Shown here: piece by piece, positions 41,578-50,423 of the stretch | Layout: every line of letters starts with the position of its first letter | Numbering within the stretch: position 1 is the stretch's first letter | Made by a program: the position numbers and the translations under genes | Assembly (NCBI GenBank): GCA_040757715.1 | Contig: JBFLWS010000011.1 | Location: forward strand, 32,790-96,789 | From: CAIMFV01 sp040757715 | Lineage (GTDB): Bacteria; Pseudomonadota; Alphaproteobacteria; Caulobacterales; Caulobacteraceae | Length of the DNA: 64,000 bases | Direction of reading: 5' to 3' | Notes under the pieces: model-generated | The model's database searches: none | Told to the model about the DNA's origin: nothing | The model's input: the letters and a program-made list of their open reading frames with translations, nothing else

Positions 41578-42807
41578 ATGCGCTCTGCCTGGTCTCTCAC
41601 CCTGCTCGCGGTGTTCGCCAATACCGCCCATGCCGCCCCCCTCACCTATTCGGCGGCGCTGAAGATCGCCGAGGTGTCCGCGCCTGTCCTTCAGGCGCGA
41701 GCCGCCGACATCCGAGCGGCGCGGTCGTCCGCGATCGCGGCGGGGCGCCTGCCCGATCCGAAGCTGGCCTTTGGGGTCGAAGGCTTTCCGGTGTCCGGCC
41801 CGAACGCCGGTCGGCCGGAACGGGACGACTTCAGCGACGTGCGGGTGGGCGTGATGCAGGACGTGCCGAATGGCGCCAAGCGACGCTCAGCCCGTGAGCG
41901 CGCGGCGGCCGACATCGGCGCGGCGCAGACCAGCCAGATCGCCCAGGCCCGCGAGGTGCGCCTGAACACGGCCCTGGCCTGGATCGACCTCTTCTATGCG
42001 GAGCGCCGGCTCGCCGCGCTCGACGACATCGACAAGGCGCTGGCCCCGCTGCGCGACGCCGCGCCGTCGCAACTCGCCTCCGGCGCCATGCGGGCGGCCC
42101 AGACGCTGGAGCCCGAGCAGCTGACCGCCGTGCTGGGTGACCGGCGCGCTGACCTGGTCGCGGCCGTGGCCAAGGCGCGCTCGGAACTGGGGCGCTGGAC
42201 CGGCGATCCTGACGCCGAGGTCGCCGGAGATCCACCGGGCTTCCCGATCGACGCCGCGGCGCTGCATGCGGGGCTCGATCGGCTCCCGGCGCTCGCCGTC
42301 TACGACGCCATGGGGCGCCAGGCGGACGCTGACGTCGATGCCGCCAAGGCCGACAAGCACTCCGACTGGGGGTGGGAGCTGGCCTACCAGCACCGCGACC
42401 CTCGGTTTGGCGACATGGTGATGCTCCAGGCGACCGTCAGCCTGCCGCTGTTCGCGTCCACCCGTCAGGATCCGATCATCGCGGCCCGCACGGAGACGGC
42501 CGGCCGGGTGAGGATCGAGCGCGAGGCGGCGCGGCGCGAACTCCTGGCCTCGCTGGATGCGGGCCTCGCCGACCACGCCATGCACCACGACCGTCTGCAC
42601 CGGGCGCTTGAGACCCTGGTGCCGCTCGCCCAGCGCCGCGCCGACCTGGAAACCGCCGGGTACGCGGCCGGGACCGCGACCCTGTCGGACGTGCTGCAAG
42701 CCTTCCTCGCGCTGGCCGAAGCCCGCATCGACGCCATCAACCGAGACGCCGATGTCGCGCGCGACGGCGCCCGCATTGTCCTGACCTACGGAAGCGACGC
42801 CCAATGA
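41578..42807 (+). CDS. cusC: CusC/SilC-like outer-membrane channel
   Basis: A 409-residue TolC-superfamily protein with a signal peptide (SAWSLTLLAVFANTAHAA) and two OEP helical repeats (ERAAADIGAAQTSQIAQAREVRL; LHRALETLVPLAQRRADLETAGY). Forms the outer-membrane duct of the CusCBA copper/silver efflux system. First of four genes joined by ATGA overlaps: its stop overlaps the cusB start. Confidence 0.88.
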   Translation: MRSAWSLTLLAVFANTAHAAPLTYSAALKIAEVSAPVLQARAADIRAARSSAIAAGRLPDPKLAFGVEGFPVSGPNAGRPERDDFSDVRVGVMQDVPNGAKRRSARERAAADIGAAQTSQIAQAREVRLNTALAWIDLFYAERRLAALDDIDKALAPLRDAAPSQLASGAMRAAQTLEPEQLTAVLGDRRADLVAAVAKARSELGRWTGDPDAEVAGDPPGFPIDAAALHAGLDRLPALAVYDAMGRQADADVDAAKADKHSDWGWELAYQHRDPRFGDMVMLQATVSLPLFASTRQDPIIAARTETAGRVRIEREAARRELLASLDAGLADHAMHHDRLHRALETLVPLAQRRADLETAGYAAGTATLSDVLQAFLALAEARIDAINRDADVARDGARIVLTYGSDAQ

Positions 42808-44303
42808 CCGCCCCCTCCCTGTCACCCGCGCGGCTCGTGTTCGCCGGGGCTTCCATCGCGGTGCTCGCAGCGGCCGGCGGCTACGGCGTCGCTCACTTTC
42901 AGAGGCCCAAGTCTTCGGCGCCGATGGCCGCGAGCGCGCCCAGCAGCAAGCCGCTTTACTGGTACGACCCGATGGTCCCGGCCCAGCATTTCGACAAGCC
43001 GGGCAAGTCGCCGTTCATGGATATGCAGCTGGTTCCCCGCTACGCGGCGGACGGGGCTGCCGGCCAGGCGCCCGGCGTGCAGATCAGTCCAGCCACGACC
43101 CAGAGCCTGGGCGTGCGGCTGGCGGCGGTGCAGCGCGGGGCGTTCGCGCAAAGCCTCGACGCCACGGGGGTCCTGGACTTCAACCAACGCGAGGTGGCCA
43201 TCGTGCAGGCCCGCGCGGCCGGGTTCGTCCAGCGGGTTTATGCCAGGGCCCCCGGAGATGTCGTCGGCGCGGGGGCGCCGATCGCCGACTTGCTGGTTCC
43301 GAGCTGGGGCGGCGCCCAGGCCGAGTACCTGGCCATTCGCGGCTCCGGCAACCCCGCCCTGGAAGCTGCCGCGCGCCAGCGACTGCGACTGCTCGGTATG
43401 CCGGACAGCCTCATCGAGGCCGTGGCGCGTGATGGCCGGGCGCGGACGGTCGTCACCATCTCCACGCCGCAAGGCGGCGCCATCCAGACGCTGGACGTGC
43501 GGCAGGGCATGACCGTGAGCATGGGTCAGACCCTCGCCCAGGTCTCCGGGTTGGGGACGGTCTGGCTGAACGCCGCCGTGCCGGAGGCGATGGGCGGACA
43601 GGTGAAGGTCGGACAGACCGCCCGCGCGGAGCTCGCGGCCTTTCCGGGCGAGGCGTTCACCGGCCGGGTGACCGCGATTCTGCCGACCACCCAGATCGAT
43701 AGCCACACCCTGCAGGTCCGAGTCGAGCTGGCGAACCGGGGGGGGCGGTTGCACCCAGGCATGTTCGCCACCGTTCACCTGAGCGGCGCGGCCCATCCGG
43801 CGCTGTTCGTGCCCTCCGAGGCGGTGATCCGCACCGGCAAGCGGACCCTGGTGATGCTCGCCGCTGACGGTGGCCGCTACCAGCCCGTGGAGGTCCAGGT
43901 CGGCCGTGAGGATGGCGATCGGACCGAGATCCTGTCGGGCCTCGACGAGGGGCAGAAGGTGGTCGCGTCCGGCCAGTTCCTGATCGATTCCGAGGCCAGT
44001 CTGGCCGGCGTGCAGGCCCGGCTCCTTGCCGCTTCCCCGGCGATGGCCATGCCGCCTGCTCCGGTCACCAAGTCGGCGCTCTATGAGACCCGCGCGCGCA
44101 TCGAGGCGCTGACCGCGGAGTCCATCACCCTAAGTCACGAGCCCGTTCCGGCGATCGGCTGGCCGGCCATGACCATGACCTTCAAGCTCGGCTCGCCCGG
44201 CCTGGCCAAGGCCGCGAAGGTGGGTGACCAGGTCAGTTTCGGGTTCGAGCAGAAGCCCGAGGGACCGGTCATTCGTCGTCTTAGCCCGGTGGCCGGCCGA
44301 TGA
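42804..44303 (+). CDS. cusB: CusB adaptor with C-terminal CusF domain
   Basis: A 499-residue periplasmic adaptor. After the N-terminal anchor comes a heavy-metal-binding domain (YWYDPMVPAQHFDKPGKSPF), the adaptor core with beta-barrel and lipoyl parts, and from about residue 430 a fused CusF-type domain with the copper-binding Trp/Met segment IGWPAMTMTFKL. CusF normally is a separate metallochaperone; here the operon carries both this fused copy and a free CusF. Overlaps cusA by four bases. Confidence 0.92.
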   Translation: MTAPSLSPARLVFAGASIAVLAAAGGYGVAHFQRPKSSAPMAASAPSSKPLYWYDPMVPAQHFDKPGKSPFMDMQLVPRYAADGAAGQAPGVQISPATTQSLGVRLAAVQRGAFAQSLDATGVLDFNQREVAIVQARAAGFVQRVYARAPGDVVGAGAPIADLLVPSWGGAQAEYLAIRGSGNPALEAAARQRLRLLGMPDSLIEAVARDGRARTVVTISTPQGGAIQTLDVRQGMTVSMGQTLAQVSGLGTVWLNAAVPEAMGGQVKVGQTARAELAAFPGEAFTGRVTAILPTTQIDSHTLQVRVELANRGGRLHPGMFATVHLSGAAHPALFVPSEAVIRTGKRTLVMLAADGGRYQPVEVQVGREDGDRTEILSGLDEGQKVVASGQFLIDSEASLAGVQARLLAASPAMAMPPAPVTKSALYETRARIEALTAESITLSHEPVPAIGWPAMTMTFKLGSPGLAKAAKVGDQVSFGFEQKPEGPVIRRLSPVAGR

Positions 44304-47300
44304 TCGCCGCCCTCATCCGCTGGTCGGTCAAGAACCGTATCTTCGTGGTCATCGGCGCCTTGGCTTTGCTGGCCGCTGGCGTGGTGGCCGTGCGCTCGAC
44401 GCCGGTCGATGCGCTGCCGGACCTCTCGGACGTGCAGGTGATCATCCGCACGCCCTACGCCGGCCAAGCCCCGCAGATCGTCGAGAACCAGGTCACCTAT
44501 CCGCTGGCGACCACCATGCTATCGGTCCCCGGCGCCAAGACCGTGCGCGGCTATTCCTTCTTTGGCGACAGCTTCGTGTACGTCCTGTTCGAGGACGGGA
44601 CGGATCTCTACTGGGCTCGCTCGCGGGTGCTGGAATACCTCAACCAGGTCCAGAGCCGGATGCCGGCAGGCGCCAAGCCGGCGCTGGGGCCGGACGCGAC
44701 GGGCGTCGGCTGGGTCTATGAATACGCCCTGGTCGACCGCAGCGGCCATCACGACCTGTCGGAGTTGCGGTCCCTGCAGGACTGGTTCCTGCGCTATGAG
44801 CTGAAGACCCTGCCCGGGGTCGCCGAGGTCGCTTCCATCGGCGGCATGGTCAAGCAGTACCAGGTGGTGCTCGACCCGGTGAAGCTGGCAGCCTACGGCG
44901 TCACCCATCAGCAGGTGGTCGCCGCGATCCAGGCCGCCAATTCGGAGACCGGCGGCTCGGTTCTGGAGCTGGCCGAAGCGGAATACATGGTCCGCGCCAC
45001 CGGCTACCTGAAGACGCTGGACGACTTCCGCGCCATCCCACTGAAGACCGCGGCCGGCGGGGTGCCGGTGCGCCTGGGCGACGTGGCGACCATCCAGATC
45101 GGACCGGAGATGCGCCGAGGCGTGGCCGAGCTGAACGGCCAGGGCGAGGTAGCCGGGGGCGTCGTGATCCTGCGCTCCGGCAAGAACGCCCGCGAAACCA
45201 TCGCGGCGGTGAAGGACAGGCTGGCTGATCTGAAGAAGAGCTTGCCCGCCGGCGTCGAGATCGTGCCGACCTATGATCGATCGCAACTCATCGACCGCTC
45301 GATCGGCAATCTGCGCGAGAAGCTGATCGAAGAGTTCATTGTCGTCGCCCTGGTCTGCGCGCTCTTCCTTGGGCACGTCCGCTCGGCGCTGGTGGCGATC
45401 CTGACCCTGCCGCTGGGACTGGCCTTCGCCTTCCTCGTGATGCGGATGCAGGGGGTCAACGCCAACATCATGTCGCTGAGCGGCATCGCCATCGCCATCG
45501 GGGCGATGGTCGACGCCGCTGTGGTGATGATCGAGAACGCGCACAAGAAGATCGAGCGCTGGGAGCATGAGCATCCGGGAGAAGCCCTAAGGGGCGAGCA
45601 GCGCTGGAGGGTGATCACCGACGCGGCGGCCGAGGTGGGGCCGGCGCTGTTCCTCAGCTTGATCATCATCACCCTGAGCTTCGTGCCGGTGTTCTCCCTA
45701 CAGGGTCAGGAGGGGCGCCTGTTTGCCCCGCTGGCCTTCACCAAGAGCTACGCCATGGCCGGTGCGGCGATCCTGTCAGTCACCCTGGTGCCGGTGCTGA
45801 TGGGTTGGCTGATCCGGGGCCGCATCCCGGCTGAGAACAGGAACCCGATCAACCGCGTCCTCGCGGCGCTCTACAAGCCCATGCTCGACTGGGTGATGCT
45901 GCGGCCGAAAACGACCCTGGTCATCGCCGCCCTTATCTTCGCCACCACGGCCTGGCCGCTGACCCGGCTCGGCGGCGAATTCATGCCGCAGATCAATGAG
46001 GGCGACCTGCTCTACATGCCCTCGGCTCTACCCGGCCTTTCCGTGGCGAAGGCATCGCAGCTGCTGCAGCAGACCGACCGGCTGATCAAGACCGTGCCGG
46101 AGGTGGAAACCGTGTTCGGCAAGGCCGGGCGCGCCGAGACCGCCACCGATCCGGCGCCGCTGGAGATGTTCGAGACTACCATCCAGTTCAAGCCGCAGAG
46201 CCAGTGGCGGCCGGGCATGACCCCGGAGAAGCTGGTCGAGGAGTTGGATCGGACAGTGAAGGTCCCCGGCCTCGCCAATGTCTGGGTGCCACCCATCCGC
46301 AACCGCATCGACATGCTGGCGACCGGCATCAAGAGCCCGATCGGGGTCAAGGTCTCTGGGTCGAACCTGGCTGACCTGGACCGCATCGCGCATGACGTGG
46401 AGACGGTCGCCAAGGGCGTGCCCGGCGTCAGCTCGGCCCTGGCCGAGCGTCTGACTGGGGGCCGGTACGTCGACGTGGACATCGATCGCGCCGCCGCCGC
46501 CCGCTACGGGCTCAACATCGCCGATGTGCAGGCCATTGTCTCCGGCGCGATCGGCGGCGACAACGTCGGGCAGACCGTCGAAGGCCTCGCCCGCTACCCC
46601 ATCAGTGTCCGCTATCCGCGCGAACTGAGGGACAGCCTGGAAGGCCTGCGGGCGCTGCCGATCCTCACGCCGGGCGGCCAGCAGATCACGCTCGGCACCG
46701 TGGCGAAGCTGCAGATCGCCGAAGGCCCGCCGATGCTGAAGACCGAGAACGGGCGGCCTTCGACCTGGGTCTATGTCGATGTGCGGGGCCGCGACCTGGC
46801 CTCCGTCGTCGGTGACCTTCAGCGCGCCGTGGCGAAGGATGTGAAGCTCTCGCCCGGCGTCTCGATCGCCTATTCCGGCCAGTTCGAATACCTGCAGCGC
46901 GCTGTCGAGCGGCTGAAGCTTGTGGTGCCGGCCACGCTGCTGATCATCTTCGTGCTGCTCTACGTCACCTTCGGCCGGTTCGATGAGGCCGCCCTGATCA
47001 TGGGCACCCTGCCTTTTGCCCTGACCGGCGGCATCTGGACCCTCTACTGGCTGGGCTTCCACCAGTCGGTCGCCACAGGCGTCGGATTCATCGCGCTCGC
47101 CGGCGTCTCTGCCGAGTTCGGAGTGGTGATGCTGATCTATCTGAAGGACGCCCTGGCCGATCGCGGGGAAGACCCGACCGACGCCGAGGTCGAGGCGGCG
47201 GTCCGTGAGGGCGCCCTGATGCGCGTGCGGCCCAAAGCCATGACCGTTGCGGTTATCCTGGCTGGCCTGCTGCCGATCCTGCTCGGCCATGGAACGGGTT

Positions 47301-47458
47301 CGGAGGTTATGAGCCGGATCGCCGCGCCCATGATCGGCGGGATGCTGACCGCCCCTCTCCTCTCCATGCTCGTCGTGCCCGCAGCCTACCTGCTGCTGCG
47401 CCGGCGCCGACAGACCCGTTCCACACCCGCCTCTCAGACCCAAAGGAGATCATCATGA
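44300..47458 (+). CDS. cusA: CusA/SilA-type copper/silver RND pump
   Basis: A 1052-residue HME-RND proton antiporter. The helix-IV signature GIAIAIGAMVDAAVVMIENAHKK defines the monovalent copper/silver class, in contrast to the DFG-type CzcA at 33192. Twelve membrane helices and two periplasmic domains; Met-containing segments such as MLATGIKSPIGVKV lie along the pump. Starts by ATGA overlap with cusB, and its own stop overlaps the start of cusF. Confidence 0.96.
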   Translation: MIAALIRWSVKNRIFVVIGALALLAAGVVAVRSTPVDALPDLSDVQVIIRTPYAGQAPQIVENQVTYPLATTMLSVPGAKTVRGYSFFGDSFVYVLFEDGTDLYWARSRVLEYLNQVQSRMPAGAKPALGPDATGVGWVYEYALVDRSGHHDLSELRSLQDWFLRYELKTLPGVAEVASIGGMVKQYQVVLDPVKLAAYGVTHQQVVAAIQAANSETGGSVLELAEAEYMVRATGYLKTLDDFRAIPLKTAAGGVPVRLGDVATIQIGPEMRRGVAELNGQGEVAGGVVILRSGKNARETIAAVKDRLADLKKSLPAGVEIVPTYDRSQLIDRSIGNLREKLIEEFIVVALVCALFLGHVRSALVAILTLPLGLAFAFLVMRMQGVNANIMSLSGIAIAIGAMVDAAVVMIENAHKKIERWEHEHPGEALRGEQRWRVITDAAAEVGPALFLSLIIITLSFVPVFSLQGQEGRLFAPLAFTKSYAMAGAAILSVTLVPVLMGWLIRGRIPAENRNPINRVLAALYKPMLDWVMLRPKTTLVIAALIFATTAWPLTRLGGEFMPQINEGDLLYMPSALPGLSVAKASQLLQQTDRLIKTVPEVETVFGKAGRAETATDPAPLEMFETTIQFKPQSQWRPGMTPEKLVEELDRTVKVPGLANVWVPPIRNRIDMLATGIKSPIGVKVSGSNLADLDRIAHDVETVAKGVPGVSSALAERLTGGRYVDVDIDRAAAARYGLNIADVQAIVSGAIGGDNVGQTVEGLARYPISVRYPRELRDSLEGLRALPILTPGGQQITLGTVAKLQIAEGPPMLKTENGRPSTWVYVDVRGRDLASVVGDLQRAVAKDVKLSPGVSIAYSGQFEYLQRAVERLKLVVPATLLIIFVLLYVTFGRFDEAALIMGTLPFALTGGIWTLYWLGFHQSVATGVGFIALAGVSAEFGVVMLIYLKDALADRGEDPTDAEVEAAVREGALMRVRPKAMTVAVILAGLLPILLGHGTGSEVMSRIAAPMIGGMLTAPLLSMLVVPAAYLLLRRRRQTRSTPASQTQRRSS

Positions 47459-47790
47459 GAGCTATCGCCTACGCCATCATCGGCGCCCTCGTCCTCACAG
47501 CCACCGGCGCCGCGGCGGCCGACGACATGGCCAACATGAAAGGCATGACCGCTGCACCCGCAGGCAAGCAAGGCCAGGGAACCGGCGTCATCAAGGCTAT
47601 CGACACCAAGGCCGGAACCCTCACCATCCAGCACGGCCCGATCCCGGCCGTCTCCTGGCCCGCGATGACCATGACCTTCAAGGCGACGCCGCCAGCCTTG
47701 CTGACCGGGCTGAAGGTCGGCGAGACCATTGGCTTCGACACCACGGTCCGGGGCATGGCGGCGGAGGTCACTGCGGTGCGTCCTAAATAG
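47455..47790 (+). CDS. cusF: CusF-like periplasmic copper/silver chaperone
   Basis: A 111-residue protein with a signal peptide (RAIAYAIIGALVLTATGAAA) and a CusF domain in which Trp and Met ligands lie in VSWPAMTMTFKA. Delivers cuprous or silver ions to CusB. Last gene of the cus operon; AAAGGAG just upstream serves as ribosome site. Confidence 0.92.
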   Translation: MRAIAYAIIGALVLTATGAAAADDMANMKGMTAAPAGKQGQGTGVIKAIDTKAGTLTIQHGPIPAVSWPAMTMTFKATPPALLTGLKVGETIGFDTTVRGMAAEVTAVRPK

Positions 47791-47915
47791 CATCCGCCCG
47801 AGGCGGCGGGCCGACTCCCAGCGGGCCCGTCGCCGATCGCCGCAGCGCTTGAGGGGCGGGGTTCAGCCGGCGCGTATCCAGCTTAGGGACAATGATCAAC
47901 CTGAGGAAAAGCCCA

Positions 47916-48284
47916 ATGTTCAATCGCAAGACTCTCTCTGCCGCCATGGCCCTCGGCGCCGTGGCGCTGCTATCCGCCACCCAGGCCTCTGCTCACGCGT
48001 CGCTGGTCAAGTCCGACCCTGCCGCCAACGCGACCGTGGCAGCCCCGAAGGCGATCACCCTGACCTTCGACGAAGAAGTCACGCCCGCCTTCACCGGCTT
48101 CGACGTGATGATGGGCGGCACCATGAAGATGCCGGTCAAGACCACTGTCTCCAAGGACAAGAAGACCGTCACGGGGGTCTTCAGCGGTCCGGTGATGGCG
48201 GGCGCCTACAAGATTTCCTGGCATGCGGCGGCGGCCGACGACGGACACAAATCGACCGGTGTGCTGGCCTTCACGGTAAAGTAG
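47916..48284 (+). CDS. copC: CopC-domain periplasmic copper-binding protein
   Basis: A 122-residue protein: signal peptide ending SATQASA and mature N terminus HASLVKSDPAAN, whose first His is the copper(II) brace ligand of CopC. Family motifs LTFDEEVTPAFTGF and SWHAAAADDGHKSTG are present. ATG 47916 has GAGGA at 47903-47907; the upstream ATG at 47892 would give an atypical leader. Pairs with copD, which begins four bases after the stop. Confidence 0.92.
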   Translation: MFNRKTLSAAMALGAVALLSATQASAHASLVKSDPAANATVAAPKAITLTFDEEVTPAFTGFDVMMGGTMKMPVKTTVSKDKKTVTGVFSGPVMAGAYKISWHAAAADDGHKSTGVLAFTVK

Positions 48285-48288
48285 CCGG

Positions 48289-49224
48289 GTGTTCGACCTT
48301 GCGGTCATCATCCTCAGGTGGGTCCAGATGACAGGAGCGATGATCCTCTTCGGATCATCGCTCTTCTTCCTCTACGCCCTTCCAAAGAACGGTCCGGCCT
48401 CAGCCCTTGAGCAGCGTTGGGCCCGTCCGCTGCTGCTCAAGAGCGCCGCGGCGATTTTCGTGGCATGCGTCGCGGGCTTCCTGGCTCAAACCATAGTCCT
48501 CGCAGGCTCCCTCCAGGACGGGCTTCAAGTCGATGCGCTGAACGCCGCGCTCACCGGCATGAGTTTCGGCAAATCCAGCCTCGTGCGGGCGATCACCGCC
48601 GGCCTGTTCATCGGCGCTTTCGCGCTCGCTGGGCCTGGTCGGCGCGGGTGGTGGATCGCCACCCTGGCCGGCGGGGTCATTTGCATGAGCTTCGCGTGGA
48701 TGGGTCATGGCGCGGCGACTAAGGGGGCCGCGGGTCTGGTTCACGTCTCCAGCGATATCCTGCACACCTTTGCCGCCAGCGTCTGGATCGGCGCGCTCGT
48801 GGTGTTCCTGATCCTTTTGGCGTCCGACGGCCGAGACGCCGACTTGGGCCGGCGAACAGCGTTGCATGAGGCGCTGCACGGTTTTGCTGGCGTTGGCTCG
48901 GGCCTCGTGGCGGTGCTGGTGGCGACGGGCCTGATCAACAGCTGGTTCGTGGTCGGCCTGGCTGGCCTTCCTCGGATGTGGACCACGACCTATGGCCAGC
49001 TCCTCACCGTCAAACTCGTGCTTTTTGGCGTGATGCTCGCCCTGGCGGCGGCCAATCGCTTTCATCTTACGCCGCGTCTTGGTGCGGCTCTCCCCGAGCA
49101 CGGCCCGGCGACAGGTGCTGTCGCCGCCCTCCGCGGGAGCCTGATTTGGGAGACCGGGCTTTCCGTCGTCGTGCTCGGCCTCGTCGCCTGGTTCGGGATG
49201 TTAACGCCCCCGTCGGCGTCCTGA
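48289..49224 (+). CDS. copD: CopD copper transport membrane protein
   Basis: A 311-residue inner-membrane protein with about eight helices and the conserved His-bearing segments of CopD (SFAWMGHGAATKGAAGLVH, then SDILHTFAASVWIGAL). Works with CopC in copper uptake or delivery across the inner membrane. GTG start at 48289 directly after copC. Convergent with copB. Confidence 0.9.
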   Translation: MFDLAVIILRWVQMTGAMILFGSSLFFLYALPKNGPASALEQRWARPLLLKSAAAIFVACVAGFLAQTIVLAGSLQDGLQVDALNAALTGMSFGKSSLVRAITAGLFIGAFALAGPGRRGWWIATLAGGVICMSFAWMGHGAATKGAAGLVHVSSDILHTFAASVWIGALVVFLILLASDGRDADLGRRTALHEALHGFAGVGSGLVAVLVATGLINSWFVVGLAGLPRMWTTTYGQLLTVKLVLFGVMLALAAANRFHLTPRLGAALPEHGPATGAVAALRGSLIWETGLSVVVLGLVAWFGMLTPPSAS

Positions 49225-49232
49225 CTGCGGAC

Positions 49233-49249
49233 CGGGGCGACAGGCCCCG
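49233..49249. terminator. Hairpin between convergent copD and copB
   Basis: CGGGGC-GACAG-GCCCCG, six-base arms with a five-base loop, in the 29-base gap between converging genes. Likely a short bidirectional terminator; no T tract on either side. Confidence 0.5.
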
Positions 49250-49253
49250 ACGG

Positions 49254-50423
49254 CTAAAACCAGGCGCGGATGCCGGCGACGAAGGTCGCGCCCCCGATGT
49301 CTTCACCCCGCGCCCGGGCATAGTCGGCGGTCTTGCCGACCTTGCGATCCCAGGAGACGCCAATGTAAGGCGCAAATTCACGCTTGATCTCGTAGCGCAG
49401 GCGAAGGCCGAGCTCCGCGTTTGAAAGGCCGGATCCCGTGCGGGTGTCGGCCGTGTCCTGCGCCGCGAAGTTCAGTTCCGCGCGCGGCTGCAGGATCCAT
49501 CTCTGGGTGAGGCGCAGGTCATAGGTGCTTTCCAACCGGCCCAGCAATTCGCCCTTGGTCGACAGAAACAGAGCGCCCGAAACGTCGAACCAATAGGGCG
49601 CGAGGCCCTGAAAGCCCACGGTGGCATAGGTGCGGGCGTGCGGCGAGACATCCTGGCGGATGCCGGCCTGAACGTCGAAATAGGGTCCGATGGCGTGCGA
49701 ATAGAGCGCCTGCGCTTCGGCGGCGCCGAGCCCGTTTCGCCGGCTGCCATCGCCTTCGCTCTTGACGACAAATCGGTTGATGTCGCCGCCGATCCAGCCC
49801 TCGCCGTCCCAGCGGTATCCGCCGCCGCCGGGCGCCGATTGGTATTCCGCCAGGTTGGCCATCACCATGGAGACCGTGGACCCGCCGTGCTCCTCGCGCA
49901 GCTGCTTGCGGGCGGAGGCCATGGCGGCGGGGTCGTAGAAGCGATCCGCGGCATGGTCCAGGGCTGGCGGCGGCGGTGGGCCGCGGGGAATTTCAGGCTC
50001 AGCGACCTCGGCCGTCCCCTCCCCGGCGCCCGATCCAGCCGCCGGCATCGCCATGCCCTTCATTCCGGGCATGTTCGCCATGGCGTCCGGCGCCGCCTGT
50101 GCCGCCGGCGTGGTCATCCCCGGCATGGCGCCGGAAGGGGCCATCTTCATCCCGGGCATTTTGGCCATGTCGTGGTCGCCGGCGTGGTCTGACGGCATCG
50201 TCATGCCAGCCATCCCGGGCATGGCCTCCATCGGGGCCGCCGGCGCGGGCGCCGCGGTCCTATGCTTGGGCTTTTTCGCGTGAGCTTTGGGGGCGGGCAT
50301 AGCGGGCGCTTTTGCGGCGGGCTTCGGCATGGTCATCCCGGGCATGTTGGGATCCATGGGCTGGGCCAGGGCCGGAAACGCCAGGGCGAGCGGCGCAAGC
50401 GCGATCAGGGCGAGCCGGTTCAT
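49254..50423 (-). CDS. copB: CopB outer-membrane copper resistance protein
   Basis: A 389-residue protein with a signal peptide (LALIALAPLALAFPALA), a Met/His/Pro-rich segment of about 130 residues with repeated MPGM motifs that suits binding of copper, and a C-terminal beta-barrel CopB domain ending in Phe (GATFVAGIRAWF). Overlaps the multicopper oxidase gene by four bases, forming copA-copB on the minus strand. Confidence 0.93.
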   Translation of the reverse strand: MNRLALIALAPLALAFPALAQPMDPNMPGMTMPKPAAKAPAMPAPKAHAKKPKHRTAAPAPAAPMEAMPGMAGMTMPSDHAGDHDMAKMPGMKMAPSGAMPGMTTPAAQAAPDAMANMPGMKGMAMPAAGSGAGEGTAEVAEPEIPRGPPPPPALDHAADRFYDPAAMASARKQLREEHGGSTVSMVMANLAEYQSAPGGGGYRWDGEGWIGGDINRFVVKSEGDGSRRNGLGAAEAQALYSHAIGPYFDVQAGIRQDVSPHARTYATVGFQGLAPYWFDVSGALFLSTKGELLGRLESTYDLRLTQRWILQPRAELNFAAQDTADTRTGSGLSNAELGLRLRYEIKREFAPYIGVSWDRKVGKTADYARARGEDIGGATFVAGIRAWF

